A program made the position numbers and the translations under genes. A stretch of DNA of 64,000 bases from Hordeum vulgare subsp. vulgare (Eukaryota > Streptophyta > Magnoliopsida > Poales > Poaceae). How positions within the stretch are numbered: the stretch's first letter is position 1; each line of letters opens with the position of its first letter. Shown piece by piece: positions 11,719 to 22,506 of the stretch. Where the stretch lies: positions 168,994,689 through 169,058,688 of the forward strand of contig NC_058523.1 in assembly GCF_904849725.1 (NCBI RefSeq), written 5' to 3'. Below the pieces are notes generated by a model. The model saw nothing but the letters and a program-made list of their open reading frames with translations, was not told where the DNA came from and ran no database searches.

Positions 11719-12309
11719 ATGGCTAGACCCACCACTCCAAACGACACCCCTGAAAATAACGTTCTCAATTTCAGGCAGAATGAGGAAGTAAATTTGAAGG
11801 ACGCTTGGTACAGGATTTGCAATGCTCAAAGTAGATCTACTCATAAGCAATCCACTACCGTCCTCCTTCGAAGTTTCTATGTTGGAATTTCTCCTTGGAA
11901 TAGGTATATCCTTAATACCATTGTAGGCAGGAACTTTTTGGGGAGCCATATTGTTGACTCCTATAGAGCTATCATTAATTTGGTAGGCTCACCCCCGCTC
12001 ATGGTTAATGGAACTATCTTGACCTTGGAACACGTCATGCAAAGGCTTGACGCTATTGAAAACAAAATTACCACAGTTGAACTTATTGAGGGTTTGGATA
12101 GAAAGATCCACAATCAAATTTCTCAGTACGGATCCAAAGTGGGAAATTTTTTGAAAAAATTAAAGGAGAAGGAACTTATTGTTAATGATTCTTCTAGAAT
12201 TGGCAAATTAGAAGATGTCATAACCAACTTGGGTTCCGCTTTTGCCCTCTGTGCAAAATACTCCAAATCTCACTCTCAAAAAGACCGTCAAGCCTGTTTT
12301 TGTTCCTAA
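11719..12309 (+). CDS. Gag-like ORF of element C
   Basis: 196 codons from ATG 11719, the first ATG after the primer site and a C/T-rich leader. The sequence has NDTPENNVLNFRQNEEVNLKD near the start, then a DAWYRICNAQ block, a hydrophobic middle (STTVLLRSFYVGISPWNRYI) and a helical C-terminal half rich in Lys/Glu/Leu. I recall this type from grass Athila-like elements, where it forms the N-terminal part of gag. The expected length is greater: recognisable text continues after the stop in another frame ('gctagtggtgagtcatccaat') to about 12403, so the C-terminus looks frameshifted. No zinc knuckle or protease follows. It could help package the element RNA, but that is inference. Confidence 0.6.
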   Translation: MARPTTPNDTPENNVLNFRQNEEVNLKDAWYRICNAQSRSTHKQSTTVLLRSFYVGISPWNRYILNTIVGRNFLGSHIVDSYRAIINLVGSPPLMVNGTILTLEHVMQRLDAIENKITTVELIEGLDRKIHNQISQYGSKVGNFLKKLKEKELIVNDSSRIGKLEDVITNLGSAFALCAKYSKSHSQKDRQACFCS

Positions 12310-12420
12310 AGCTAGTGGTGAGTCATCCAATAAATATGAATATCTTAAGATGATAAATGATCACGCTACTTATGGTTTGAGCACCAAAGATGACTATACG
12401 TGATTCCATCACTTTCACCT

Positions 12421-12465
12421 AGCTAAGGGCGTTAAACAAAAGCGCTTGTTGGGAGGCAACCCAAC
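12421..12465 (+). other. Conserved post-ORF motif with hairpin, copy in element C
   Basis: AGCTAAGGGCGTTAAAC, then AGCGCTT, then a perfect six-base stem GTTGGG/CCCAAC with loop AGGCAA (12448-12465). It lies just after the coding region, as in D (33425-33470), and in the same order in B (8118-8174, minus). Conservation across elements whose ORFs differ suggests a nucleic-acid role. Confidence 0.55.
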
Positions 12466-14960
12466 GAATCTATCTTTTTTCTTTTTTTTGTGTGTTTTTC
12501 ACACTTTCAAAATTCTGTTATCATTGTGTTTCTTTTTTGTGTTTGTGCCAAGCAAAACCGTTATGATTAGTCTTGGGGATGATCGTTTGGTCATGCTGGA
12601 AAAGACAGAAACTTTCTGCTCACGAAAATAATTTTCATTTTGTTTCTGTAAGAGATTTTGATTTTATTCTTTTTGCTGCTGATTTATAAGCAAATTCTTC
12701 AGAGTGTCATAATTTTTCAGAATTTTTGAAGTACAAGAGGTATACGAAATATACAGATTTCTACAAACTGGTTTGCTGTTAATAGATTCTGTTTTTGTTG
12801 TGTTGGTTGCTTATTTTGATGAAACTATGGATAGTATCGGGGGGTATTAGCCATGGAAGATTGAAAGTACAGTAACCCAACATCAGCACAAGTAGAATTT
12901 AAGTTTGCTACAATACCTAAGGAAGTGGTGGTTTGCTTTCTTGTACTAATGTTATCACGAGATTCTGTTTAAGTTTCGTGTTGTGAAGTTTTCAAGTTTT
13001 GGGTGAAGTTCTTATGGACAAGGAGATAAAGCGTGGCAAGATCTCAAGCTTGGGGATGCCCAAGGCACCCCAAGAGATTCAAGGATTCCGTAAAAGCCTA
13101 AGCTTGGGGATGCCCCGGGAAGGCATCCCCTCTCTCATCTTCAATCCATCGGTAACGTTACTTGGGGCTATATTTTTATTCACCACATGTTATGTGTTTT
13201 TGCTTGGAGCGTCTTGTATCGTAGGAGTATTTTATTTTTGTTGTGTCACAATCATCCTTGCTGCACACCTAGAGAGAGAGAGATGCACACACCGTGATTT
13301 TGTCGAGCTTCATTTATATCTTATATCTTTAGAGCACAGCGGTGCGTGGCTTGGTAGTTGATCTATGCTTTGAAAGTAGTCTCGAAAGGGGTAGTTATCC
13401 AAAGGGATACGAAAACTTCGACCTTCATGTGCATTGAATAGTTAGAGAAGTTTGATTCATCTCAATTAGTTTTGAGTCGTGGTTATGGTAATATTGGAGT
13501 CATGCTAGTAAGGTGTTGTGGATCTAGAAATACTTGTGTTGAAGTTAGTGATTCCCGTAGCATGCACGTATGGTGAACCGCTATGTGATGAAATCTGAGC
13601 ATGATTAATCTATTGATTGTCATCCTTTGCGTGGCGGTCGGGATCGCGCGATGGTTTATACCTACCAACCCTTCCCCTAGGAGTATGCGTTGAATGCTTT
13701 GTTTCGATTACTAATAAAACTTTTGCAACAACTATATGAGTTCTTCATGACTAATGTTGAGTCCATGGTTTAGATGCACTTTCACCTTCCACCATCACTA
13801 TCTTCTTAGTGTCATGCAACTTTTGCCTGTGCACAAAACCCACCATTAGCCTCCCTCAAAACAGCCACCATACCTACCTATTATGGCTTTTTCAAAGTCA
13901 TTTCGAGATATATTGCCAAGCAACAACCACCATGACATGTGCCACCACGTCTACATTCCCATTGCATGATCGTAAGATAGCTAGCATGATGTTTCCATTG
14001 ATGTCTATGCCATGCTAGATCATTGCCACGGTACACTACCGAAGGCATTCCATATAGAGTCATAGTTGCTCTAAGTTTTGAGTTGAAAGTGTGATGATCA
14101 TCATTAATGGAGCATTATCCCATGTGAGGAAATAAAAAGAGGCCAAAGAAGCCCACCAAAAAAAAGAGGCCAAAGAGCCCACCAAAATAAAAAAAATGAG
14201 AGAAGGGACAATGCTACCACTTTTTCCACACTTGTGCATATTAAGCACCATGATCTTCATGATTGAGAGTCTCTCGTTTTGTCACCACCATATAGCTAGT
14301 GGGAAACTTTGATTATATAACTTGGCCTGTATATTCCAATGACAGGCTTCCTCAAAATTGCCTTAGGTCTTCGTGAGCAAGCAAGTTGGATGCACACCCA
14401 CTAGTTTTCTTTAAGAGCTTTCACATACTCGTAGCTCTAGTGCATCATTTGTATGGCAATACCTACTCATTCACATTGATATCTATTGATGAGCATCTCC
14501 ACAGCTCATTGATATGCCTAGTTAATGTGACTATCTTCTCCTTTTTGTCTTGCAACCTCCACTACATTCCACACCATCTATAGTGCTATAATCATGGCTC
14601 ACGCTCATGTATTGTGTGAGTGTTGAAAAGGTTTGAGAAAGTAAAGGTGTGAAACAATTACTTGGCCAATACCGGGGTTGTGCATGATTTAAATTCGGTG
14701 TGCAATGATGATAGAGCATAGCCATACTATATGCTTTTGTAGGGATAACTTTCTTTTGGCCTTGTTATTTTGAAAGTTCATGATTACTTTTCTAGTTTGC
14801 TTGAATTATTATTGCTTCCACGTCAATAGCAAACTATTGTTTTGAATCTAATGGATCTGAACATTCACGTCACATAAGAGGAATTACAAAGGACACCTAT
14901 GCTAGGTAGCATGAAAGCATCAAAAATTCATTCTTATCACTTCCCTACTCGAGGACGAGC
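12466..14960 (+). other. Non-coding 3' internal domain of element C
   Basis: About 2.5 kb with no supported ORF. It contains the GGGGATGCC hairpin (13106-13130), a 'gagagagaga' run near 13272, the 'aaagaggccaaagagcccacc' block near 14130 and the 'gatgcacacccactag' block near 14388. All recur in D, and in B and E in reverse orientation. Confidence 0.6.
13106..13130 (+). other. GGGGATGCC hairpin, copy in element C
   Basis: A perfect nine-base stem GGGGATGCC/GGCATCCCC with loop CCGGGAA, preceded by 'ctaagctt'. The identical stem is in D at 34121-34145. A related 'aagcttggggatgcccaaggcacccc' lies at 13047-13072. Confidence 0.6.
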
Positions 14961-14982
14961 AGGAGTTAAGCTTGGGGATGCT
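14961..14982 (+). other. Polypurine tract region of element C
   Basis: 'aggagttaagcttggggatgct' abuts the 3' LTR at 14983. The equivalent sequence precedes the D 3' LTR at 36065-36086. Confidence 0.7.
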
Positions 14983-15215
14983 TGATACGTCTCAAACGTA
15001 TCTATAACTTTTGATGGTTTCACGCTGTTATCTTGTCTTCTTTGGTTGTTTTATGTACCTTTTATGTCTTTTTTGGGACTAACTTATTAATTCAGTGCCA
15101 AGTGCCAGTTCCTGTTTTTTCCGTGTTTTTGACTCTTTTCAGATCTGATTTTGGAACGGAGTCCAAACGGAAGAAAAACCCTGAAATGATTTTTTCCCGA
15201 ACGGAAGAAGACCAG
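14983..15215 (+). repeat. 3' LTR of element C, part 1
   Basis: TGATACGTC onwards, matching 9861-10095. It is cut by CACTA at 15216 and continues at 28402. Confidence 0.85.
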
Positions 15216-15231
15216 CACTAGTGAAATTCAG
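15216..15231 (+). repeat. Left terminal inverted repeat of CACTA
   Basis: CACTAGTGAAATTCAG; 12 of 16 bases match the right terminus read on the other strand. Confidence 0.85.
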
Positions 15232-15760
15232 AAATTTGTCGTCTGCCATGGCAGACGGCAAAGGGGGGAACCACGGACGGCAAAGGCTTTGCCGTCGGTC
15301 AGCAAACGGCAAAGTAGACGGTAAAAAAAATCCGGTGAAGAGGTTCTTTGCCGGTTGCTTTGTTAAAGCGGACGATAAAGAATCTTTGCCATGAGGGGGC
15401 AGACGGCAAATTAAATGGGACGACACATACTGCAACGACCCCATTAAGTGTTAACGGCAGGCCTCCTCTCTTTGCCGTCTGCCATCCCCCCCTTTGCCAT
15501 GTGGGGGCTGACGGCAAAGGGGCGAACCAGCCCCCTCTCTCTCCCCTCTTTGCCGTCTGCCATCCCCCCTTTGCCATGTGGGGGCAGACAACAAAGAGGG
15601 GAGAGAGAGGGGGCTGATTCCCCCCTTTGCCATGTGGTGGCAGACGGCAAAGGGGGGAACCAGCCCCCTCTCTCTCCCCTCTTTGCCGTGTGCCATCCCC
15701 CCTTTGCCATGTGGGGGCACACGGCAAAGGGGGGCACCAGCCCCTTTTTAATTTATTTTT
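15232..15760. repeat. Left subterminal region of CACTA with TTTGCCGTC repeats
   Basis: Direct and inverted copies of TTTGCCGTCTGCC and GGCAGACGGCAAAG are interleaved with 'ccctttgccatgtggggg' units. In En/Spm, subterminal repeats are the binding sites of the TnpA protein; by analogy these are candidate transposase sites. Long open frames on both strands follow from the repeats and are not genes. Confidence 0.75.
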
Positions 15761-16129
15761 TATTATATCCAGCATTTTTAACAATAATCAGGATATATAT
15801 ATATATATTACATAAATAAATTTCTTTCCGTACTCATAACCATATTAAAATAACTCTCATCCATAGTGTATACATATTATGCAAGTTGCATCCGTACCAA
15901 ACCATATATTACACCAGTTTCATCCACATGCACACAAAGTTTCATATATATCCATATACTACAAGTTTCAATACAAGCCATGGTACAAGAAATCATCTTC
16001 AAGCATTCCATCAATATAATCCAAGCTTCCCGTGAAGTGAATGTAATATGCAAAATGACAAATAAGAAAGTTAGAAGAATAATACTAGATGAAGAAGTGT
16101 ATAAAGGTTATTTCGGAGAGAAATTAGCT
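15761..16129. other. A/T-rich non-coding segment of CACTA
   Basis: Contains an (AT)n run at about 15796-15811 and no supported gene. It lies between the subterminal repeats and the tandem array. Confidence 0.4.
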
Positions 16130-19100
16130 AAGTATAGGCCATTTAGGAGCTAACTAAGCTAATTATGTCATTTAGGTGGAACCCTAGCTAACTATAGGTC
16201 ATTTCGGAGCTAACTTGGGTAAAATAGGTCATTTCGGAGCAAACTATGCTTATTAAGCCATTTTGGATCTAGCTAGGCTAATTATAGGCCATTTAATACC
16301 TAAGTTAGGGGAATAGGTCATCTTGCACCTAGGTAAGCCTTATTATGTCATTTAGGAGAGAACTTAGCTAACTATAGGTCATTTTTTATTAAATAGGTCA
16401 TTTTGGAGCTAACTAGGCTAATTATGTCATTTCGTAGGATAATTAGCCAATTTAGCCTTTCTTGGATGAGTCTAAGCTACGTAGAAGAAGAGAAAGAGAA
16501 GAAGAAGTAAAAGAAGGAGTAGGAGGAGGAGGAGAAGGAGAAGGAAGAGGAGAAGAAGAAGAAAAGGAGAAGGAGAAGGAGAAGGAGGAAGAAGGAGGAA
16601 GAAGAAGGAGAAGGAGGAGCTCCTTCTCCTTCTCCTCCTCCTTCTTCTCCTTCTTCTCCTTCTTCTTATCCTCCTCCTTCTCCTTCTTCATCTTCTCTTA
16701 TTCTTCTTCTTCCTTCCTTTCATTTTTCCTCTTTCTTCTCCTCTTGTCCCCTTCTTCGGGCTAAATTGGCTGAGAATGCCTTTTTGGAGCTAATAATGTC
16801 ATTTCGAGGATAATTAGCTAAGTATGGGTCATGTTTTATTAAATAGACCATTTAGGAGCCTCCTTCTTCTCCTTCTTCTTCCTCCTCCTTCTCCTTCTCC
16901 TTCTTCTCTTCTTCTTCTTCTTCCTTCCTTTCATTTTCCCTCTTTCTTCTCCTCTTGTCCCCTTCTTCGGGCTAAATTGGCTAAGAATGCCTTTTTGGAG
17001 CTAATTATGTCATTTCGAGGATAATTAGCTAAGTATAGGTCATGTTTTATTAAACAGACTATTTAGGAGCTAACTAAGAAAATTATGTCATTTGGGTGGA
17101 ACCCTAGCTAACTATAGGTCGTTTCGGAGCTAACTTGGGTAAAATAGGTCATTCCGGAGCAAACTATGCTTATTAAGCCATTTTGGATCTAGCTAGGCTA
17201 ATTATAGGCCATTTAATACCTAAGTTAGGGGGAATAGGTCATCTTGCAGCTACGTAAGCCTTATTATGTCATTTATGAGAGAACTTAGCTAACTATAGGT
17301 CATTTTTTATTAAATAGGTCATTTTGGAGCTAACTAAGCTAACTATGTCATTTCGTAGGATAATTAGCCAATTTAGCCTTTCTTGGATGAGTCTAAGCTA
17401 CGTAGAATAAGAGAAAGAGAAGAAGAAGTAAAAGAAGGAGGTGGAGGAGGAGGAGGAGGAGAAGGGGAAGGAAGAGGAGAAGAAGAAGAAAAGAACAAGG
17501 AGAAGGAGAAGGAGGAAGAAGGAGGAAGAAGAAGGAGAAGGAGGAGCTCCTTGTCCTTCTTCTCCTCTTTCTTCTCCTTCTTCTTAGCCTCCTCCTTCTC
17601 CTTCTTCTTCTTCTCTTCTTCTTCTTCTTCCTTCCTTTCATTTTTCCTCTTTCTTCTCCTCTTGTCCCCTTCTTCAGGCTAAATTGGCTAAGAATGCCTT
17701 TTTGGAGCTAATTATGTCGTTTCGAGGATAATTAGCTAAGTATAGGTCATGTTTTATTAAATAGACCATTTAGGAGCTAACTAAGCTAATTATGTCATTT
17801 GGGTGTAACCCTAGCTAACTATAGGTCGTTTCGGAGCTAACTTGGGCAAAATAGGTCATTCAGGAGCAAACTATGCTTATTAAGCCATTTTGGATCTAGC
17901 TCGGCTAATTATAGGCCATTTAATACCTAAGTTAGGGGGAATAGGTCATCTTGTAGCTATGTAAGCCTTATTATGTCATTTATGAGATAACTTAGCTAAC
18001 TATAAGTCATTTTCTATTAAATAGGTCATTTTGGAGCGAACTAAGCTAATTATGTCATTTCGTAGGATAATTAGCCAATTTAGCCTTTCTTGGATGAGTC
18101 TAAGCTACGTAGAAGAAGAGAAACAGAAGAAGAAGTAAAAGAAGGAGGAGGAGGAGGAGGAGGAGAAGGAGAAGGAAGAGGAGAAGAAGAAGAAAATAAG
18201 AAGGAGAAGGAGAAGGAGGAAGAAGGATGAAGAAGAAGGAGAAGGAGGAGCTCATTCTCCTTCTTCTTATCCTCATCCTTCTCCTTCTTCTTCTTCTCTT
18301 ATTCTTCTTCTTCCTTCCTTTCATGTTTCCTCTTTCTTCTCCTCTTGTCCCCTTCTTCGGGCTAAATTGGCTAAGAATGCCTTTTTGGAGCTAATTATGT
18401 CATTTCGAGGATAATTAGCTAAGTATAGGTCATGTTTTATTAAAAGACCATTTAGGAGCTAACTAAGCTAATTATATCATTTGGGTGGAACCCTAGCTAA
18501 CTATAGGTCATTTCGGAGCTAACTTGGGTAAAATGGGTCATTCCGGAGCAAACTATGCTTATTAAGCCATTTTGGATCTAGCTAGGCTAATTATAGGCCA
18601 TTTAATACCTAAGTTAGGGGGAATAGGTCATCTTGCAGCTACGTAAGCCTTATTATGTCATTTCGGAGAGATCTTAGCTAACTATAGGTCATTTTTAATT
18701 AAATAGGTCATTTTGGAGCTAACTAAGCTAATTATGTCATTTTGTAGGATAATTAGCCAATTTAGCCTTTCTTGGATGAGTCTAAGCTACGTAGAAGAAG
18801 GGAAAGAGAAGAATAAGTAAAAGAAGGAGGAGGAGGAGGAGGAGAAGGAGAAGGAGAAGGAAGAGGAGAAGAATAAGAAAAGAAGAAGGAGAAGGAGGAA
18901 GAAGAAGGAGAAGGAGGAGCTCCTTCTCCTTCTTCTCCTCCTTCTCCTTCTTCTTATCCTCCTCCTTCTCTTCTTCTTCTTCTTCTCTTCTTCTTCTTCC
19001 TTCCTTCCTTTCATTTTTCCTCTTTCTTCTCCTCTTGTCCCCTTCTTCGGGTTAAATTAGCTAAGAATGCCTTTTTGGAGCTAATTATGTCATTTCGAGG

Positions 19101-19510
19101 ATAATTAGATAAGTATAGGTCATGTTTTATTAAATAGACCATTTAGGAGCTAACTAAGCTAATTATGTCATTTAGGTGGAACTCTAGCTAATTATAGGTC
19201 GTTTCGGAGCTAACTTGGGTAAAATAGGTCATTCCGGAGCAAATTATGCTTATTAAGCCATTTTGGATCTAGCTAGGCTAATTATAGGCCATTTAATACC
19301 TAAGTTAGGGGGAATAGGTCATCTTTCAGCTACGTAAGCCTTATTATGTCATTTAGGAGAGAACTTAGCTAACTATAGGTCATTTTTTATTAAATAGGTC
19401 ATTTTGGAACTAACTAAGCTAATTATGTCGTTTCGTAAGATAATTAGCCAATATAGCAATTTTGGAGCTAACTAAGCTAATTATGTCATTTAGATGGAAG
19501 TCTAGCTATT
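16130..19510. repeat. Tandem array of ~0.67-0.93 kb units, each with a purine/pyrimidine palindrome
   Basis: Four units are marked by the phrase 'cttggatgagtctaagctac' near 16459, 17381, 18091 and 18773. Each has an A/T-rich part made of ~30-bp words (variants of 'ggagctaactaagctaatta' plus 'tgtcattt') and a GAA/GGA-rich arm running into a complementary TTC/TCC arm. GAGCTC sits at each centre (16617-16622, 17544-17549, 18248-18253, 18917-18922). Unit 1 is longer because 'cctttttggagctaat' and the pyrimidine arm are partly duplicated (16740-16960). All glutamate/lysine- or serine-rich ORFs here are artefacts of the repeats. Confidence 0.85.
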
Positions 19511-19726
19511 TTTTACTAAAACACTAGAAATAACATACCATTATCGTCATCACAGCGGTGAAGCACGGTGGCTGTGGCTTGTTTCACCTGGAGAAGGCTG
19601 CACTGGAGAAGGCTCGACTGTTGAAGGGTCGTGCGTTTTGTTTCGGGAGATATTCTGCACCAAACATCGTTTGAATGTGTAGTTAGCATGAGGACACTCT
19701 TAAGATCACTGCACTGAAATGAAACT
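19511..19726. other. Non-coding end of the TnpA-like gene region
   Basis: Between the array and the last recognisable exon of the TnpA-like gene; probably 3' UTR. No other feature seen. Confidence 0.35.
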
Positions 19727-22132
19727 CACCGTCCCCGCCACGTTAATGACTGGTATTGGCGGAGGGACTTGGCCGCTCTTCTCGCACATAGACTGTACAT
19801 TTGGTTTTGACAAGTCAAACTTTTTATTTATTAATGAAACGGACATTCAAATGCAAGATTTGAAGTAACATGAAGAAGAAACTTACCACGGAGAGCTCGT
19901 ATATGGCCCTGTTAGACGCCCATTCAGTGCCCTCTCCGCCTCCACCAATGCAGTCGTCCTCTCCTCCAGCTCCCTAATTTCCTTATCCTTCTCCGCCATA
20001 GCCGCATGCATTGCCTCTCTCTCATTCTGAATAGCAGCCTGCAACACAACTCATTGTTAGCAATGTAATCATATTGGTTCCAACGCACAACATAATGCGG
20101 AAAGATAGTTGAGTCCATTAAACTAACCTCGATGGCGAGCTCGACTGGCCGTGGACGACGTGTTATCTCCGGACAAGAGCTCGTTTGGCGTGCCTTTATC
20201 TGCCGGAGAGTGCTAGGACGACGTATAAGGCCGTCTCCAATGGCGATCGAGCCATGGGGCCTCCCATTGCCAGCTATCATCACCAGCTCTGGATCAATAG
20301 GCCCCTCGCTCGGGTTAAAGTCCTCCCCTTTCCTCGCCTTCCCGTGATCTCTGTACTTCACGAGCTTGTGGTGGGAGGAGATGTTGGTGAAGTTTTCTGG
20401 ATGCTCGAGGTCAGACTCAGAGAATGCCTTGACCTTCTTGTACGAGGCAGTATGGGCCATCACATACAGGTCGTACATCTGTGGCACCTTCGTCTTATTG
20501 TGACGCGCCTGAAAGAGAGAGAGGAAAATTGTATTAGTACAGGGCTCAAGATAGCATTAAGAATGAATTGCATGAGGCATGAAGCAAACCACATACCCAG
20601 TTCTCGCCAAATTGGATTAAGTTGACACTCCCTTGATGGTGTGGCACGCCAACCATTTTGCCACGCCTCTCCTTGGCGTTGTTGTGGCTGGCCTCCTACG
20701 TTTCGGAGCACCACTGATCCACCAAGGCCTCCCAACAATCCATCTTATCCACACACCATCTCGGGGGCACCTAAGTTAATAAAGAGAAATTTGAGCGCGT
20801 AAGAACCAAATCTAGGAAACTAACTACAAAGCCTTAATAATATGTAATTACCTTCATGTAATGCTCCTTCTCCATCTTAGCATCACGGCACTTCGCCTTG
20901 TCAATCCTAATACGCATGTGGCATAGTAGTCCCGAACAGCCTGCACCCGAGGCTCGTGCCGAAAGTTTCGAAGTAGGCGGCGACTATCGGTTTCGATAAC
21001 CTTTGCCGCGTCCTCCTCGTATCCCTCCTCACACGTGTAGTAGGTCTACAAATGAGACAACACCGATTAGTACAATAAATAGCTATGGTTGATTTATAAT
21101 TGTGTGAAGCAGAAATTACCCAGAACTTTCGGATCACCATGTCCGCCCTCGTGTCGCACAAAACACCGTCGATCTCCACCTCCGGCGGGGCCGGGGCACC
21201 CAGGTAGTGCTCCCAGGTCATTCCTACCTCTCGCTCCCGACTGGGCAGCGTAACAAACCCTAGGAAGTTTTTACGGCAAAGCACACCAAGGACGCTGTTG
21301 GGCTTGCAGACACCCTTGGCAACAATCCAACCCCTACAGTATGACAAATTAAAGCCAAAACATTAGATATTTGAGAAAACACGAAGGCAAAAGGTTAAAT
21401 AAGAGTAAATTAACTTACTTGTCCCCATTTGGCCTAATCGACCACCTCTGCTCGGGGGTCGCCGACACGAGCGGGAGCCCCGAACTACCACGCTGGTAGA
21501 CGGTAGCCCCCTCACCCAGCTCCTCGTCGCTACCAGCATGGCCACTTGGCTTAGCCCAGGTATCCCACTGGGTCTCTTGGGACGTACCCTCATCCCTGTT
21601 TTGCTTCAGAGTTGCCTGGAATGAAGCCTCTCGGACACGAGTCTCGTGGGTCGAAGGCTCGTCGACCTGAGCCTTGTCGACCCGAGGCTCGTGAACCGGA
21701 GACCGTGTAGCCTCCACCTCAGACGAATCCACCCTAGAAGTCATGTGCTCACGTGAATCAGCTTGGGGTGGTGGCGGAGACCGTGTAGCCGCCACCTCAG
21801 AAGGCGTGGCAGCCACCGCCCTACCTCTCCCGCGGCTACGTGTACCTTTAGTACAACATAAATACCAACATGAGTAATAAAATGTATATAAATACCAATA
21901 TGCGTACAACATGAGTACAACATAAATACCAACATGAATACAACGTGTACCTTTAGTACCTCTCGGCTTCGCGGGGGGTCGACCTCCTCTCACGGGGGGG
22001 GGGGGGGGGGGGCGCTCCTTGCAGAGTAGAGAGCAACGCTCTCAGAAGAGGCGAGGCAGGAATGGAAGTACTCATCCCATCACCCGCTGACGAAGAAGGA
22101 GCCGCGGAGTGCTTTCGACCCTTTCCCACCAT
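19727..22132 (-). pseudogene. TnpA-like (Transposase_24) protein gene of CACTA, broken
   Basis: Starts at ATG 22132 (MVGKGRKHSAAPSSS, with a polyproline tract encoded by 19 G at 21994-22012). Likely exons are ~22132-21952, ~21851-21419, 21341-21122, 21047-20854, ~20773-20590, 20511-20131, 20041-19892 and 19790-19728, each flanked by GT/AG-like sites. Conserved parts are GWIVAKGVCKPNSVLG with WEHYLGAPAPPE, the TYYTCEEGYEEDAAKV block, ERRGKMVGVPHHQGS, and MYDLYVMAHTASYKK, ending in a coiled coil (REAMHAAMAEKDKEIRELEER). This is the plant Ptta/En/Spm Transposase_24 type, which acts with TNP2 as the subterminal DNA-binding partner. Damage: TAG at 20696-20698 where family members have Trp, and a one-base frame change near 20920. 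The exon joins are my reading only. Confidence 0.75.
21994..22012 (+). repeat. 19-base G homopolymer inside the TnpA-like gene
   Basis: An uninterrupted run of 19 G on the plus strand, encoding consecutive prolines on the minus strand. Its length is the least reliable part of the gene sequence. Confidence 0.8.
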
Positions 22133-22506
22133 CTTTCAACACCTGTCATGACAAAGAGTAAATGAAATTAGTACAACATAAATACCAACATGAGTAATAA
22201 AATGTATATAATTTAAGTGTATCATCGTCATAAATACCAACATGACTAATAAAAATTGAATACCTAACATGAACTCAAAATTTATATATAGTATAATAGT
22301 TGAATACCTGACATGAACTAATAACAATGGTGCTCGTCTATATATGCTTCGGGGTCAATAAATGCATCATGATCATCACTATTATCAATAAATGCATCAT
22401 CATCATCACTATCACGAAGAACATGTGGAAGGCCACCATTATGTAATCGGTCAAGAAGTGACAGGTCATCCGCAGCAGTAACCTCTTCTTCTTCCAGCTC
22501 TTTCTG
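22133..22506 (-). other. Intergenic gap between the TNP2 and TnpA-like genes
   Basis: About 370 bases between two genes on the same strand, A/T-rich with repeated 'cataaataccaacatga' words that also occur in intron 1 of the downstream gene (21855-21945). It probably contains the end of one transcript and the promoter of the other. No clear TATA box was assigned. Confidence 0.4.

Noticed and set aside
15299..15819. Multiple overlapping ORFs on both strands near the left CACTA end
   Set aside because: Subterminal repeat units without stops; mirrored frames on both strands indicate repeat artefact.
16452..19014. Several ORFs encoding Glu/Lys/Arg-rich or Ser/Phe-rich proteins
   Set aside because: They come directly from the GAA/GGA and TTC/TCC arms of the tandem array, occur on both strands and recur in each unit.
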